Assembly: GCF_018614955.1 (NCBI RefSeq)
Contig: NZ_JAGGNV010000035.1
Coordinates: 1 to 64,000, forward strand
Origin: Variovorax paradoxus
GTDB lineage: Bacteria; Pseudomonadota; Gammaproteobacteria; Burkholderiales; Burkholderiaceae_C
Length of the DNA: 64,000 bases
Reading direction: 5' to 3'
The position numbers and the translations under genes are program-made. Positions 1 to 8,058 of the stretch are shown here, in pieces. The notes beneath the pieces were generated by a model. That model did no database searches. It saw nothing but the letters and a program-made list of their open reading frames with translations, and was not told the DNA's origin. How positions within the stretch are numbered: position 1 is the stretch's first letter; the number at the start of each line of letters is the position of its first letter.

Positions 1-19
1 TTGACCCAGGATGTCTCAT
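1..19 (-). CDS. Start of a leftward gene cut by the window edge
   Basis: Only six codons are visible (M-R-H-P-G-S), so no function can be given. The start is supported by GGAGGT six bases upstream of the ATG on the minus strand. The ATG overlaps the TGA of a 20-codon leader ORF as ATGA. It lies downstream of creA in the same direction and is probably the last visible member of that operon. Confidence 0.5.
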
Positions 20-78
20 TGAGTGACCTCCGCGCTGCGCGCTGCGGTATTCGCCTTGGGAACGGCCCGGCGGCTCAT
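16..78 (-). other. Leader ORF made of a repeat module, 20 codons
   Basis: A minus-strand ORF starts with ATGAG, like the gene it precedes (ATGAGA at 19). It runs through a GC-rich repeat and stops in a TGA that overlaps the next ATG. Its last residues (T-A-A-R-S-A-E-V-T-Q) resemble the end of the leader before the MmgE/PrpD gene at 16853 (T-A-V-R-S-T-E-V-S-E). The repeat also supplies the GGAGGT ribosome-binding site. Translational coupling is inferred from the layout. Confidence 0.5.
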
Positions 79-93
79 GCGAGGCGGCGGCTC

Positions 94-564
94 TTACTTG
101 AGCGGGATCGGCGTGCCGCGGTCGATCGCAACCGCGGTCACGCTGTTCTTGGGCGAACCGTCGATCAGCAGGTCGGAGTAGGTGAGATAGACCAGCGTGT
201 TGCGCGCCGGATCGACCATGCGCACCACGCGCAGCCGCTTGAACAGGATCGACAGCCGCTCGCTGTACACCTCTTCGCGCTTGGCCAAGGGCTGCGTCAC
301 GCGCACCGGACCGACCTGGCGGCAGGCGATGGAAGCCTCGGCCTTGTCCTCGGCCAGTCCGAAGGCGCCCGAGAGCCCGCCGGTCTTGGCGCGCGAGACA
401 TAGCAGGTCACGCCGCTCACCTTGGGGTCGTCGTAGGCCTCGACCACGATCTTGTGGTCCGGCCCGATCAGCTTGAAGGCGGTGTCGACTTCGCCGATCG
501 GTTCGGCCAGCGCGCTCGCGGCCAGCGCGGCGCAGCACGACAGCGCGAGAAAATATTGCTTCAT
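94..564 (-). CDS. creA: CreA family protein
   Basis: 156 residues, matching the CreA family of secreted or periplasmic proteins whose biochemical role is unknown. Residues 1-20 form a clear Sec signal peptide (K3, a hydrophobic run, cleavage likely after A-S-A-L-A near residue 20). The mature part carries the conserved family core around [13 protein letters not shown] and a late Y-L-T-Y-S-D segment. The start codon overlaps the stop of the NUDIX gene as ATGA, so the two are probably translationally coupled. Family assignment is firm; function is not known. Confidence 0.88.
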   Translation of the reverse strand: MKQYFLALSCCAALAASALAEPIGEVDTAFKLIGPDHKIVVEAYDDPKVSGVTCYVSRAKTGGLSGAFGLAEDKAEASIACRQVGPVRVTQPLAKREEVYSERLSILFKRLRVVRMVDPARNTLVYLTYSDLLIDGSPKNSVTAVAIDRGTPIPLK

Positions 565-1112
565 ACGATGTCGAGCGTGTGGACGCGGTCGAAGCTGCCG
601 CGCCGGCGGTCTTCGAAATAGTGTTCGAGCGCCGCGCGAACGGTGCGGAAGGCGATCTCCTCCCAGGGGATTTCTTCCTCGGTGAAGAGCCTGGCCTCGA
701 GGGTTTCGTGGCCCGGATCGAAGCGGTCGCTCAGGAGCCGCGCGCGATAGAAGAGATGCACCTGCCCCACGCGCACCACGCTCATCACCGCGAACAGGCC
801 CTCCATTTCGTACTCGGCGCCGGCTTCCTCGTCGGTCTCGCGCGCCGCGCCCTGCTCGGTGGTCTCGCCGAGTTCCATGAAGCCGGCCGGCAGCGTCCAC
901 TTGCCCCAGCGCGGCTCGATGTTGCGCTTGCACAGCAGCACGCGTTCGCCCAGCACGGGGATGGTGCCGACCACGTTCAGCGGGTTCTCGTAGTGGACCG
1001 TATGGCAGGCCGGACAGATGGCGCGCTCCTTTGTGTCGCCGTCGTCGGGCAGGCGGTAGACCACCGCGGTCCCGCAGTTCTTGCAGTGCTTGATGGGGAC
1101 GCGAAGGAGCAT
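561..1112 (-). CDS. NUDIX hydrolase with N-terminal zinc ribbon
   Basis: 183 residues. The N-terminus holds a C-x2-C...C-x2-C zinc ribbon (C10, C13, C33, C36), followed by a NUDIX fold with the box G-x5-E-x7-R-E-x2-E-E-x-G. This architecture is usual for NudC-like or ADP-ribose/NADH pyrophosphatase relatives that hydrolyse nucleoside diphosphate compounds; the exact substrate cannot be read. I chose the ATG at 1112 over one 33 bases upstream because the upstream codons lie in the repeat at 1131-1203. It is downstream of the fumarylpyruvate-type hydrolase and overlaps creA. Confidence 0.85.
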   Translation of the reverse strand: MLLRVPIKHCKNCGTAVVYRLPDDGDTKERAICPACHTVHYENPLNVVGTIPVLGERVLLCKRNIEPRWGKWTLPAGFMELGETTEQGAARETDEEAGAEYEMEGLFAVMSVVRVGQVHLFYRARLLSDRFDPGHETLEARLFTEEEIPWEEIAFRTVRAALEHYFEDRRRGSFDRVHTLDIV

Positions 1113-1130
1113 GGGCGGATCAGCCTGCGC

Positions 1131-1203
1131 GCCGGGCCGCCCCAAGGGCGGGCTGCGCCCCCTCGGGGGGCAGCGAATACACGAAGTGATGAGCGTGGGG
1201 GCT
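1131..1203. repeat. GC-rich palindromic intergenic repeat, copy 1
   Basis: Sits between the NUDIX start and the FAH-family stop. It contains the hairpin CCCCCTCGGGGGG and the block GCCGGGCCGCCCC-AAGG. The reverse complement aligns over its whole length with 2639-2715: both begin GCCCCC, carry a TCGTGT/GCGTGT-TTCGC segment, and end in TTGGGGCGGCCCGGC. It looks like a REP-type element. Confidence 0.65.
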
Positions 1204-1208
1204 CACGA

Positions 1209-1910
1209 TCAGACTACCTTGACGGTCAGGGTCGGCAGGCCGGTGATCTCGCCGATCATCGTGTCGCCGGCCACCACGGCAGCCACGCCTTCGGGCGTGC
1301 CGGTGAAGATCAGGTCGCCGGGCGCAAGCTCCCAGGCGGCCGACAGGTGCTCGATGGTCTCGCCGATGCTCCAGATCAGCTTGCTCACGTTGCTGCGCTG
1401 GCGGTCCTTGCCGCCGACCTGTACCGAGATCTCGGCCTTCTCGACATCGCCGGCCTGCGCCACCGGGACGATCGGGCCGATCGGTGCGCTCTGCTCGAAG
1501 CTCTTGCCGATGTCCCAGGGGCGGCCCTGCTTCTTCATCTCGCCCTGCAGGTCGCGGCGCGTCATGTCCAGGCCGACCGCGTAGCCGAAGATGTGCTTGT
1601 GTGCGTCGGCCGCCAGGATGTTCTTGCCGCCGATGCCGATGGCCGCCACGAGCTCGATCTCGTGATGCAGGTTCTTGGTGAGTGTGGGGTAGGCCATGGT
1701 GCCGGTCTCGCCGGCAGGGACCACCACCACGGCATCGGCCGGCTTCATGAAGAAGAAGGGCGGCTCGCGGCCGGTGAAGCCCATTTCCTTCGCATGCTCT
1801 TCGTAGTTGCGGCCCACGCAGTAGATGCGGTGCACGGGGAAGCGGGCGGCCTGGCCGACCACGGGAATGGAGGCCAGCGGCGGCGGCGTGAAAACGTATT
1901 CGGAAGCCAT
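1209..1910 (-). CDS. Fumarylacetoacetate hydrolase family protein (fumarylpyruvate hydrolase-like)
   Basis: 233 residues, the size of the short FAHD/NagK group that hydrolyses the C-C bond of fumarylpyruvate or acylpyruvates. The metal-binding carboxylates are present as H-H-E-I-E (E84, E86) and G-L-D (D115), with the conserved G-R-N-Y-x2-H-A segment at 33-40. It diverges across 81 bases from a maleylacetoacetate/maleylpyruvate isomerase, so both could act in the gentisate or homogentisate lower pathway. No gentisate dioxygenase is visible, so the pathway link is inferred. A general acylpyruvase is the alternative. Confidence 0.85.
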   Translation of the reverse strand: MASEYVFTPPPLASIPVVGQAARFPVHRIYCVGRNYEEHAKEMGFTGREPPFFFMKPADAVVVVPAGETGTMAYPTLTKNLHHEIELVAAIGIGGKNILAADAHKHIFGYAVGLDMTRRDLQGEMKKQGRPWDIGKSFEQSAPIGPIVPVAQAGDVEKAEISVQVGGKDRQRSNVSKLIWSIGETIEHLSAAWELAPGDLIFTGTPEGVAAVVAGDTMIGEITGLPTLTVKVV

Positions 1911-1991
1911 TGGAAAATCGTCCTTTTCAGCGAAAACGGCAGTGTGCCAGAGGGCTGGGCGTGCTGTCCGGCCGGGGCTATGCTTCACACC

Positions 1992-2633
1992 ATGATGAAG
2001 CTCCACAACTACTTCCGCTCCTCGGCTTCGTTCCGGGTGCGCATCGCGCTCAACCTCAAGGGCCTCGATTACGACTACATCCCGGTGCACATCGCGCGCG
2101 GCGAGCACAAGACCGGCCCGTTCTCCGCCATCTCGCCCGACATGCTGGTGCCGCTGCTCGAGGACGAGGGCGAGCGCTTCACGCAGTCGATGGCGATCAT
2201 CGAATACTTGGATGAAGTGCATCCCGAACCGGCGCTGCTGCCGCACGATGCGGTGGGCCGCGCGCGCGTGCGGGCGCTGGCGCAGTCGATCGCCTGCGAG
2301 ATCCATCCGCTCAACAACCTGCGCGTGCTCAAGTACCTGGTGCGCGAACTCAAGCTCGACGAGGCGGCCAAGAACGCGTGGTATCGCCACTGGGTGCGCG
2401 AAGGCATGCTGGCCTTCGAACGCCAGCTCGCGCAGCATCCCTCCAGCCTCTATTGCTGGGGCGACGCGCCCACCCTGGCCGACTGCTGCTTGGTGCCGCA
2501 GATCTTCAACGGCCAGCGCTTCGACTGCGACTTCAGCGGCCTGCCGCGCACCATGGCGGCCTTCGAGGCCTGCATGCAGCTCGATGCCTTCCAGCGCGCG
2601 CAGCCCTCGCGCTGTCCCGACGCAGAAGCATAG
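1992..2633 (+). CDS. maiA: Maleylacetoacetate (maleylpyruvate) isomerase, zeta-class GST
   Basis: 213 residues, the normal length of MaiA. The thioredoxin-fold N-terminus carries the zeta-class motif S-S-A-S-x-R-V-R-I-A-L (residues about 8-18) that places glutathione, followed by the all-helical C-terminal domain. The enzyme isomerises maleylacetoacetate or maleylpyruvate to the fumaryl form using glutathione. A second ATG lies one codon in. It is divergent from the fumarylpyruvate-type hydrolase, which would take the product. The pgeF start follows its stop within 3 bases. Confidence 0.88.
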   Translation: MMKLHNYFRSSASFRVRIALNLKGLDYDYIPVHIARGEHKTGPFSAISPDMLVPLLEDEGERFTQSMAIIEYLDEVHPEPALLPHDAVGRARVRALAQSIACEIHPLNNLRVLKYLVRELKLDEAAKNAWYRHWVREGMLAFERQLAQHPSSLYCWGDAPTLADCCLVPQIFNGQRFDCDFSGLPRTMAAFEACMQLDAFQRAQPSRCPDAEA

Positions 2634-2635
2634 AA

Positions 2636-3466
2636 ATGTCTGCCCCCCGGCTCGCCGCTGCGTGTGCTTCGCCACCCCCGGAGGGGGAGGCGCGGCCGCC
2701 TTGGGGCGGCCCGGCGGCGGCCGTCATCTCCGACTGGCGGGTCCCCGACTGGCCAGCGCCGGCCGGCGTGCATGCGCTGTGCACCACGCGCCGAGGCGGG
2801 GTGTCCAAAGGCAATTACCAGGGCCTGAACCTCGGCGACCATGTCGGCGACACGTCAGCCGATGTGGCCGCCAACCGGGCGCTTCTTCGCCAAGCCATCG
2901 GCGCGCGGCCCGTGTTTCTGCAGCAGGTGCATGGCATTCAGTTGCTGCCGCTCGATGCGTCCACGCCGGACGGCGAGGCCGCCGACGCCTGCACCACCAC
3001 GGCGAGCGGCGTGGCCTGCACGATCATGGTTGCCGATTGCCTGCCGGTGCTGTTCACCGACGAAGAAGGCCGGCGTGTCGCGGCCGCGCATGCGGGCTGG
3101 CGTGGGTTGGCGGCCGGCGTGCTCGAACAGACGGTGCAGAGTTTCGGCGCCGACGGCCGCCTCATGGCCTGGCTCGGACCCTGCATCGGGCCCGATGCCT
3201 TCGAGGTCGGCGACGAGGTGAAGGCGGCCTTCGAAGCCGGCGCCCCTGCAGCCACTCGATGCTTCAAGCCCGCTGTGCAAGCCGGCAAATGGCTGGCCGA
3301 CCTGGCCGGCCTGGCTCGCCAGCGCCTGCGCGCGGCCGGCGTGACGCAGCTTCACGGCAACGACAGCAGCGAAGCCTGGTGCACGGTGCACAATCCGTTA
3401 CTCTTTTTCTCGCACCGGCGGGACCGCGTCAGCGGGCGTTTCGCCGCCTGCATCTGGCGCGATTGA
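2636..3466 (+). CDS. pgeF: Multicopper polyphenol oxidase / purine nucleoside phosphorylase YfiH family
   Basis: 276 residues. The core is the YfiH/PgeF/LACC1 fold: T-T-R-x-G-G-V-S, Q-x-H-G near residue 100, A-D-C-L-P-V, A-H-A-G-W-R-G, and a late C-T-V-H metal-site cysteine region. Family members act on purine nucleosides or on muropeptide errors. Residues 2-29 do not belong to the family: they are encoded by a GC-rich palindromic repeat (2639-2715) read through in frame, giving a Pro/Ala/Gly-rich tail. The true start could lie after the repeat, but no ATG follows closely. It is 2 bases downstream of maiA and its last 69 bases overlap the convergent small membrane protein gene. Confidence 0.85.
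   Translation: MSAPRLAAACASPPPEGEARPPWGGPAAAVISDWRVPDWPAPAGVHALCTTRRGGVSKGNYQGLNLGDHVGDTSADVAANRALLRQAIGARPVFLQQVHGIQLLPLDASTPDGEAADACTTTASGVACTIMVADCLPVLFTDEEGRRVAAAHAGWRGLAAGVLEQTVQSFGADGRLMAWLGPCIGPDAFEVGDEVKAAFEAGAPAATRCFKPAVQAGKWLADLAGLARQRLRAAGVTQLHGNDSSEAWCTVHNPLLFFSHRRDRVSGRFAACIWRD
2639..2715. repeat. GC-rich palindromic repeat inside the pgeF 5' end, copy 2
   Basis: Aligns with the reverse complement of 1131-1203. Shared parts are the leading GCCCCC, the GTGT-TTCGC block, the CCCCC/GGGGG hairpin and the terminal TTGGGGCGGCCCGGC. Unlike copy 1 it is translated, as residues 2-27 of PgeF. Confidence 0.6.
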
Positions 3467-3694
3467 AGCGCTTGCGCCAGCCCGCATCGCGGCTTCGCGT
3501 TCGGCTGCTTCGCGTTCGCGCAGTGCCCGCCGCCGTGCCGGCGTGGTCATCAGGTAAACCACCAGTGCCACCGGCGCCAAGCCGTAGAGTAGAAAGGTGA
3601 AGACCGCGCCGAGCACCGTGCCGGTGGTGTTGGTGGCCTCTGCGACCGCCATCATCAGGGCGACATACAGCCAGGCGATGACGACGAGGTGCAT
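3398..3694 (-). CDS. Small two-helix membrane protein of unknown function
   Basis: 98 residues. Two hydrophobic segments (about 1-20 and 28-48) are followed by a basic, then Glu/Arg/Ala-rich cytoplasmic tail (R-R-R-A-L-R-E-R-E...). No recognised family. The 3' end overlaps the end of pgeF by 69 bases in the convergent direction. Coding is supported by the clean membrane-protein pattern; function unknown. Confidence 0.6.
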   Translation of the reverse strand: MHLVVIAWLYVALMMAVAEATNTTGTVLGAVFTFLLYGLAPVALVVYLMTTPARRRALREREAAEREAAMRAGASASIAPDAGGETPADAVPPVREKE

Positions 3695-3806
3695 AGATGA
3701 TGTTTTCAGGTAGGTATAGCGGCGCTTGCTGGTCGGGCCCCTGTGAATGCAGCATACTCAAAACCCGTTGCCATGAGGCGAGTCAGGCGAGGAACCAGGA
3801 GACGTC

Positions 3807-5531
3807 ATGAGACCAGAACAACAGGCCACGGCAGCCGATAGTTTCGCGCCCTTCCAGCAGGCGCTGACCCAAGGGTGGGAGAAGGCGCTCGAATCCTTCC
3901 AGTCGCTCGGCACCGGCGCGAATGCCGGCGCCCCTTGGGAGATGCCGAAGTTCTTGCTGTCCCCCGAGAAACTGCAGCAGCTGCAGCAGCAGTACGTCGA
4001 AGAGGCCACCGAGCTGTGGCGCCAGGACCTCGCGGCGCGCGCCGGCGGCGACAGGCGCTTTGCCGGCGAGGCCTGGGGCAGCAATCCGGTCTCGGCTTTT
4101 TCGGCGGCGGTCTACCTGCTCAACACGCGCACGCTGCTCGGCATGGCCGAGGCCGTCGAGGCCGACGAGAAAACCCGCTCCCGCCTTCGCTTCGCGGTCG
4201 AGCAATGGACGGCCGCCTCCGCGCCCAGCAACTACTTCGCATTCAATGCCGAGGCGCTGAAGAAGGCCCTCGACACGCAGGGCGAGAGCATCGCCCGCGG
4301 CATCCAGAACCTCCTGCACGATGTGCAGCAGGGCCACCTGAGCATGACCGACGAAAGCGCCTTCGAGGTCGGCCGCAACGTCGCGACCACCGAAGGCGCC
4401 GTGGTGTTCGAGAACGAGCTGTTCCAGCTGCTCGAATACAAGCCGCTGACGCCCAAGGTCTACGAGCGGCCGTTGCTGCTGGTACCGCCTTGCATCAACA
4501 AGTTCTACATCCTCGACCTGCAGCCCGAGAACTCGCTGATCCGCTATGCGGTGGAGCAGGGCCACCGCGTGTTCGTCGTGAGCTGGCGCAATCCCGATGC
4601 CTCGATGGCCAAGTACACCTGGGACCAGTACATCGAGGATGCCGCGATCAAGGCGATCCAAGTGACGCGCGAGATCACGGGCCAGGACAAGAAGGGCGGG
4701 CAGATCGACACGCTCGGCTTCTGCGTCGGCGGCACCATCCTCTCGACCGCGCTGGCCGTGCTGGCCGCGCGCGGCCAGCAGCCGGCCGCATCGGTGACGC
4801 TCCTGACTACCTTGCTGGACTTCGTCGACACCGGCGTGCTCGACATCTTCATCGACGAGGCCTTCGTCCAGTTCCGCGAGATGCAGATGGGCCAGGGCGG
4901 CCTGCTGGCAGGCGGCGAACTCGCATCGACCTTCAGCTTCCTCAGGCCCAACGACCTGGTGTGGAACTACGTGGTCGGCAACTACCTGAAGGGCGAAACA
5001 CCGCCGCCCTTCGACCTGCTCTACTGGAATAGCGACGCCACCAACCTGCCCGGACCGATGTACTGCTGGTACCTGCGCAACACCTACCACGAGAACAAGC
5101 TGGCCCGGCCCGGCGCGCTCACCGTGGCCGGCGAGAAGATCGACCTCGGCCGCATCGAGGCGCCGGTCTACATCTACGGTTCGCGTGAAGACCACATCGT
5201 GCCGATCGGCGGCGCCTACGCCTCGACGCAGGTGCTCGCGGGCAAGAAGCGCTTCGTGATGGGCGCCTCGGGCCACATCGCCGGCGTGATCAATCCGCCG
5301 GCCAAGAAGAAGCGCAGCCACTGGATCCGCACCGACGGCAAGCTGCCGAAGACCCAGGCCGAATGGCTGGCCGGCGCGACCGAGCATCCCGGCAGCTGGT
5401 GGACCGACTGGTCCCACTGGCTCAAGACCCATGCGGGCAAGCAGATTCCCGCCCCCAAGACCTACGGCAAGGGCAGCGCCTACAAGGCGATCGAGCCCGC
5501 GCCGGGCCGCTACGTCAAGGCGCGAGCCTGA
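3807..5531 (+). CDS. phaC: Class I poly(3-hydroxyalkanoate) synthase
   Basis: 574 residues, the usual class I length. PhaC polymerises (R)-3-hydroxyacyl-CoA into polyhydroxyalkanoate granules. The lipase-like box G-F-C-V-G-G holds the catalytic Cys306; the other triad members are D462 (in E-D-H-I-V-P) and H490 (in S-G-H-I-A-G). A good ribosome-binding site (AGGAG) precedes the ATG. phaA follows after 41 bases, so the two form an operon, while phaB is about 15.5 kb away at 21085. No phasin or PhaR gene lies alongside. Confidence 0.96.
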   Translation: MRPEQQATAADSFAPFQQALTQGWEKALESFQSLGTGANAGAPWEMPKFLLSPEKLQQLQQQYVEEATELWRQDLAARAGGDRRFAGEAWGSNPVSAFSAAVYLLNTRTLLGMAEAVEADEKTRSRLRFAVEQWTAASAPSNYFAFNAEALKKALDTQGESIARGIQNLLHDVQQGHLSMTDESAFEVGRNVATTEGAVVFENELFQLLEYKPLTPKVYERPLLLVPPCINKFYILDLQPENSLIRYAVEQGHRVFVVSWRNPDASMAKYTWDQYIEDAAIKAIQVTREITGQDKKGGQIDTLGFCVGGTILSTALAVLAARGQQPAASVTLLTTLLDFVDTGVLDIFIDEAFVQFREMQMGQGGLLAGGELASTFSFLRPNDLVWNYVVGNYLKGETPPPFDLLYWNSDATNLPGPMYCWYLRNTYHENKLARPGALTVAGEKIDLGRIEAPVYIYGSREDHIVPIGGAYASTQVLAGKKRFVMGASGHIAGVINPPAKKKRSHWIRTDGKLPKTQAEWLAGATEHPGSWWTDWSHWLKTHAGKQIPAPKTYGKGSAYKAIEPAPGRYVKARA

Positions 5532-5572
5532 CCTTTCATCCCTTTTTCAATCGAAGCCTCGGAGAGCACACC

Positions 5573-6751
5573 ATGGAAGACATCGTCATCGTTTCAGCCG
5601 CACGTACCGCTGTCGGCAAGTTCGGCGGATCGCTGGCCGGGATTCCGGCCACCGAGCTCGGCGCCATCGTCATCAAGGAAGTGCTGGCCCGCGCCAAGGT
5701 CGGCAGCGACCAGATCGGCGAAGTCATCATGGGCCAGGTGCTGGCGGCCGGTGCGGGCCAGAACCCGGCGCGCCAGGCGCTCCTGAAGAGCGGCATCACC
5801 AAGGAAACCCCGGCGCTCACCATCAACGCCGTCTGCGGCTCGGGCCTCAAGGCCGTGATGCTGGCCGCGCAGGCGGTGGCCACCGGCGACAGCGAGATCG
5901 TCGTCGCGGGCGGGCAGGAGAGCATGAGCCTCGCGCCCCACGTGTTGCCCAACTCGCGCAACGGCCAGCGCATGGGCGACTGGAAGCTGGTCGACACGAT
6001 GATCGTGGACGGCCTGTGGGACGTCTACAACCAGTACCACATGGGCATCACGGCCGAGAACGTGGCCAAGAAGTACGACATCAGCCGCGCCGCGCAGGAC
6101 GAGCTCGCGCTCGGCAGCCAGACCAAGGCCGCCGCGGCGCAGGACGCCGGCAAGTTCAAGGACGAGATCGTCGGCGTCAACATCCCGCAGAAGAAGGGCG
6201 ACCCGGTGGTCTTCAACCAGGACGAGTTCATCAACCGCAAGACCAGCGCCGAAGGCCTGGCCGGCCTGCGCCCGGCCTTCGACAAGGCCGGCGGCGTGAC
6301 CGCAGGCAATGCCTCGGGCCTGAACGACGGCGCCGCTGCCGTGCTGGTGATGACCGCCAAGAAGGCGGCAGCGCTGGGCCTGAAGCCGCTCGGCCGCATC
6401 GCCAGCTACGCGAGCACCGGCCTCGACCCGGCCTTCATGGGCATGGGCCCGGTGCCGGCCTCGCAGAAGGCGCTGCAGCGCGCCGGCTGGAAGCCGCAGG
6501 ACCTCGACCTGCTCGAGATCAACGAAGCCTTCGCCGCGCAGGCCTGCGCCGTCCACCGCGAGATGGGCTGGGATGTGAACAAGGTCAACGTGAACGGCGG
6601 CGCCATCGCCATCGGCCACCCGATCGGCGCCTCCGGCTGCCGCATCCTGGTGACGCTGCTTCACGAGATGGAGCGCCAGAACGCGAAGAAGGGCATCGCC
6701 TCGCTGTGCATCGGCGGCGGCATGGGGGTGGCGCTGACCATCGAGCGCTGA
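5573..6751 (+). CDS. phaA: Acetyl-CoA C-acetyltransferase (beta-ketothiolase)
   Basis: 392 residues, a standard biosynthetic thiolase. It condenses two acetyl-CoA to acetoacetyl-CoA, the first step of polyhydroxybutyrate synthesis. Catalytic residues are C88 (A-V-C-G-S-G), H349 (G-H-P-I-G-A-S-G) and C379 (L-C-I-G-G-G). GGAGAG lies about 8 bases before the ATG. It follows phaC directly and precedes the YbaK gene by 22 bases, which may be co-transcribed. Confidence 0.95.
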   Translation: MEDIVIVSAARTAVGKFGGSLAGIPATELGAIVIKEVLARAKVGSDQIGEVIMGQVLAAGAGQNPARQALLKSGITKETPALTINAVCGSGLKAVMLAAQAVATGDSEIVVAGGQESMSLAPHVLPNSRNGQRMGDWKLVDTMIVDGLWDVYNQYHMGITAENVAKKYDISRAAQDELALGSQTKAAAAQDAGKFKDEIVGVNIPQKKGDPVVFNQDEFINRKTSAEGLAGLRPAFDKAGGVTAGNASGLNDGAAAVLVMTAKKAAALGLKPLGRIASYASTGLDPAFMGMGPVPASQKALQRAGWKPQDLDLLEINEAFAAQACAVHREMGWDVNKVNVNGGAIAIGHPIGASGCRILVTLLHEMERQNAKKGIASLCIGGGMGVALTIER

Positions 6752-6773
6752 CGCTTTCGTCAAGGAGCATGCG

Positions 6774-7256
6774 ATGTCCATACCTTCGCATCTGTCCGAC
6801 TATCTCGACCAACGCGGCACACGGTACGAGATTTGCACGCATGGGCACAGCCGCAGCAGCGCGGAGACGGCCCGCAGCGCCCATGTTCCTGCGAGCCAAC
6901 TGGCCAAATCGGTCATCCTCGAGGACGAAACGGGCTGCGTGATGGCCGTCGTTCCCGCCGACAAGATGGTCATGCTGGGCGAGTTCTCCCGCATGCTCGG
7001 CCGCCACAGGCTGAGGCTGGCCGACGAAGCCCGCGTCGCGGCGCTGTTCGGGGACTGCGAACCCGGCGCGATACCGCCGATCGGCATGGCCTGGGGCATC
7101 GAGACCATCGTCGACGACGAACTCGAAAGCAGCGACGTCGTCTACATGGAAGGCGGCGATCACGAGCGGCTGCTGCGGATGTCGCGCGAGCAGTTTCACG
7201 AGCTGATGCGCGCTCAGCCGCACGGGAACTTCTGCAAGTCCCCGACGCAGCATTGA
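6774..7256 (+). CDS. YbaK/EbsC-type aminoacyl-tRNA deacylase domain protein
   Basis: 160 residues, one YbaK/prolyl-tRNA editing domain. Members hydrolyse mischarged aminoacyl-tRNA. Family features include the early H-G-H-S-R-S-S-A-E-T-A stretch (23-33), A-K-S-V-I-L, and a late G-I-E-T-I-V-D-D segment. AAGGAG stands about 6 bases before the ATG. It lacks any synthetase domain, so it is a free-standing editor. Substrate tRNA is not evident. Confidence 0.85.
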   Translation: MSIPSHLSDYLDQRGTRYEICTHGHSRSSAETARSAHVPASQLAKSVILEDETGCVMAVVPADKMVMLGEFSRMLGRHRLRLADEARVAALFGDCEPGAIPPIGMAWGIETIVDDELESSDVVYMEGGDHERLLRMSREQFHELMRAQPHGNFCKSPTQH

Positions 7257-7287
7257 GGGCGATGTCGGAAGCCGTCGTTGGCTGGCA

Positions 7288-8058
7288 ATGGTCACGGCGA
7301 CCTTCCGGTTCTACGAGGAGCTGAACGACTTTCTGGCGCGCGAGCGGCGCGGGCACGAGTTCTCCTGCACGTGTGCGCGGGCGGCGACCGCCAAACACAT
7401 GATCGAGGCGCTGGGTGTGCCGCACACCGAGGTCGAGCTGGTGCTGGTCAACGGCGAGTCGGTCGGATTCGGAGTGCTGCTGAACGATGGCGATCGGGTC
7501 GCCGTGTTCCCGAAGTTCGAAGCGCTCGATGTCACGCCGCTGCTGCGCGTTCGCGAGCATGCGCTGCGCGTCACGCGCTTCGTCGCCGATGCGCATCTGG
7601 GCGGGCTCGCTCACCTGCTGCGCATGACCGGGTTCGATACCCTGTACGACAACCATTTTCGCGACGAAGAGATCGAGCGCATCGCCATAGAGCAGGGGCG
7701 CATCGTGCTGACGCGGGATCGGGAGCTGCTCAAGCGCCGTGGGATCACGCACGGCTGCTATGTGCACGCCTTGCGATCGGCCGAGCAGTTGCGCGAGATC
7801 TTCGATCGCCTCGACCTGGCGCGCAGCGCGCAGCCGTTCACGCGATGTCTGAACTGCAACACGCCCTTGCACGGGATCGACAAGGCGCTGGTCGCAGCGA
7901 CGCTGCCGCCGGGGGTGCGCGAGCGCTATCAGCGTTTCAGCGCCTGCGATGGTTGCCGTCGCGTGTTCTGGGAGGGTTCGCACTGGCAGCGCATGCGCGT
8001 CATGGTGGATGCGTTGCGCCGCCCTTCGGGGCCAGTTCCGCCGTCAGAAAGTCGATGA
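7288..8058 (+). CDS. Mut7-C RNase domain protein with ubiquitin-like N-terminus
   Basis: 256 residues in three parts: a beta-grasp, MoaD/ThiS-like N-terminus (about 1-85), a Mut7-C PIN-like nuclease domain from about 92 (F-V-A-D-A-H-L-G-G-L-A, then D-N-H-F-R-D-E-E-I and V-L-T-R-D-R-E-L-L), and a C-terminal zinc ribbon (C-L-N-C...C-D-G-C). The acidic residues of the nuclease fold are intact, so RNase activity is likely; the RNA target is unknown. The last 59 bases overlap the convergent LysR gene. Confidence 0.82.
   Translation: MVTATFRFYEELNDFLARERRGHEFSCTCARAATAKHMIEALGVPHTEVELVLVNGESVGFGVLLNDGDRVAVFPKFEALDVTPLLRVREHALRVTRFVADAHLGGLAHLLRMTGFDTLYDNHFRDEEIERIAIEQGRIVLTRDRELLKRRGITHGCYVHALRSAEQLREIFDRLDLARSAQPFTRCLNCNTPLHGIDKALVAATLPPGVRERYQRFSACDGCRRVFWEGSHWQRMRVMVDALRRPSGPVPPSESR

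Noticed and set aside
3695-3806. A PhaR-type operator before phaC
   Set aside because: No TTGCA/TGCAA pair was found in the gap.
3783-5432. A 549-codon minus-strand frame opposite phaC
   Set aside because: phaC is certain from its catalytic residues; the antisense translation has no recognisable domain.
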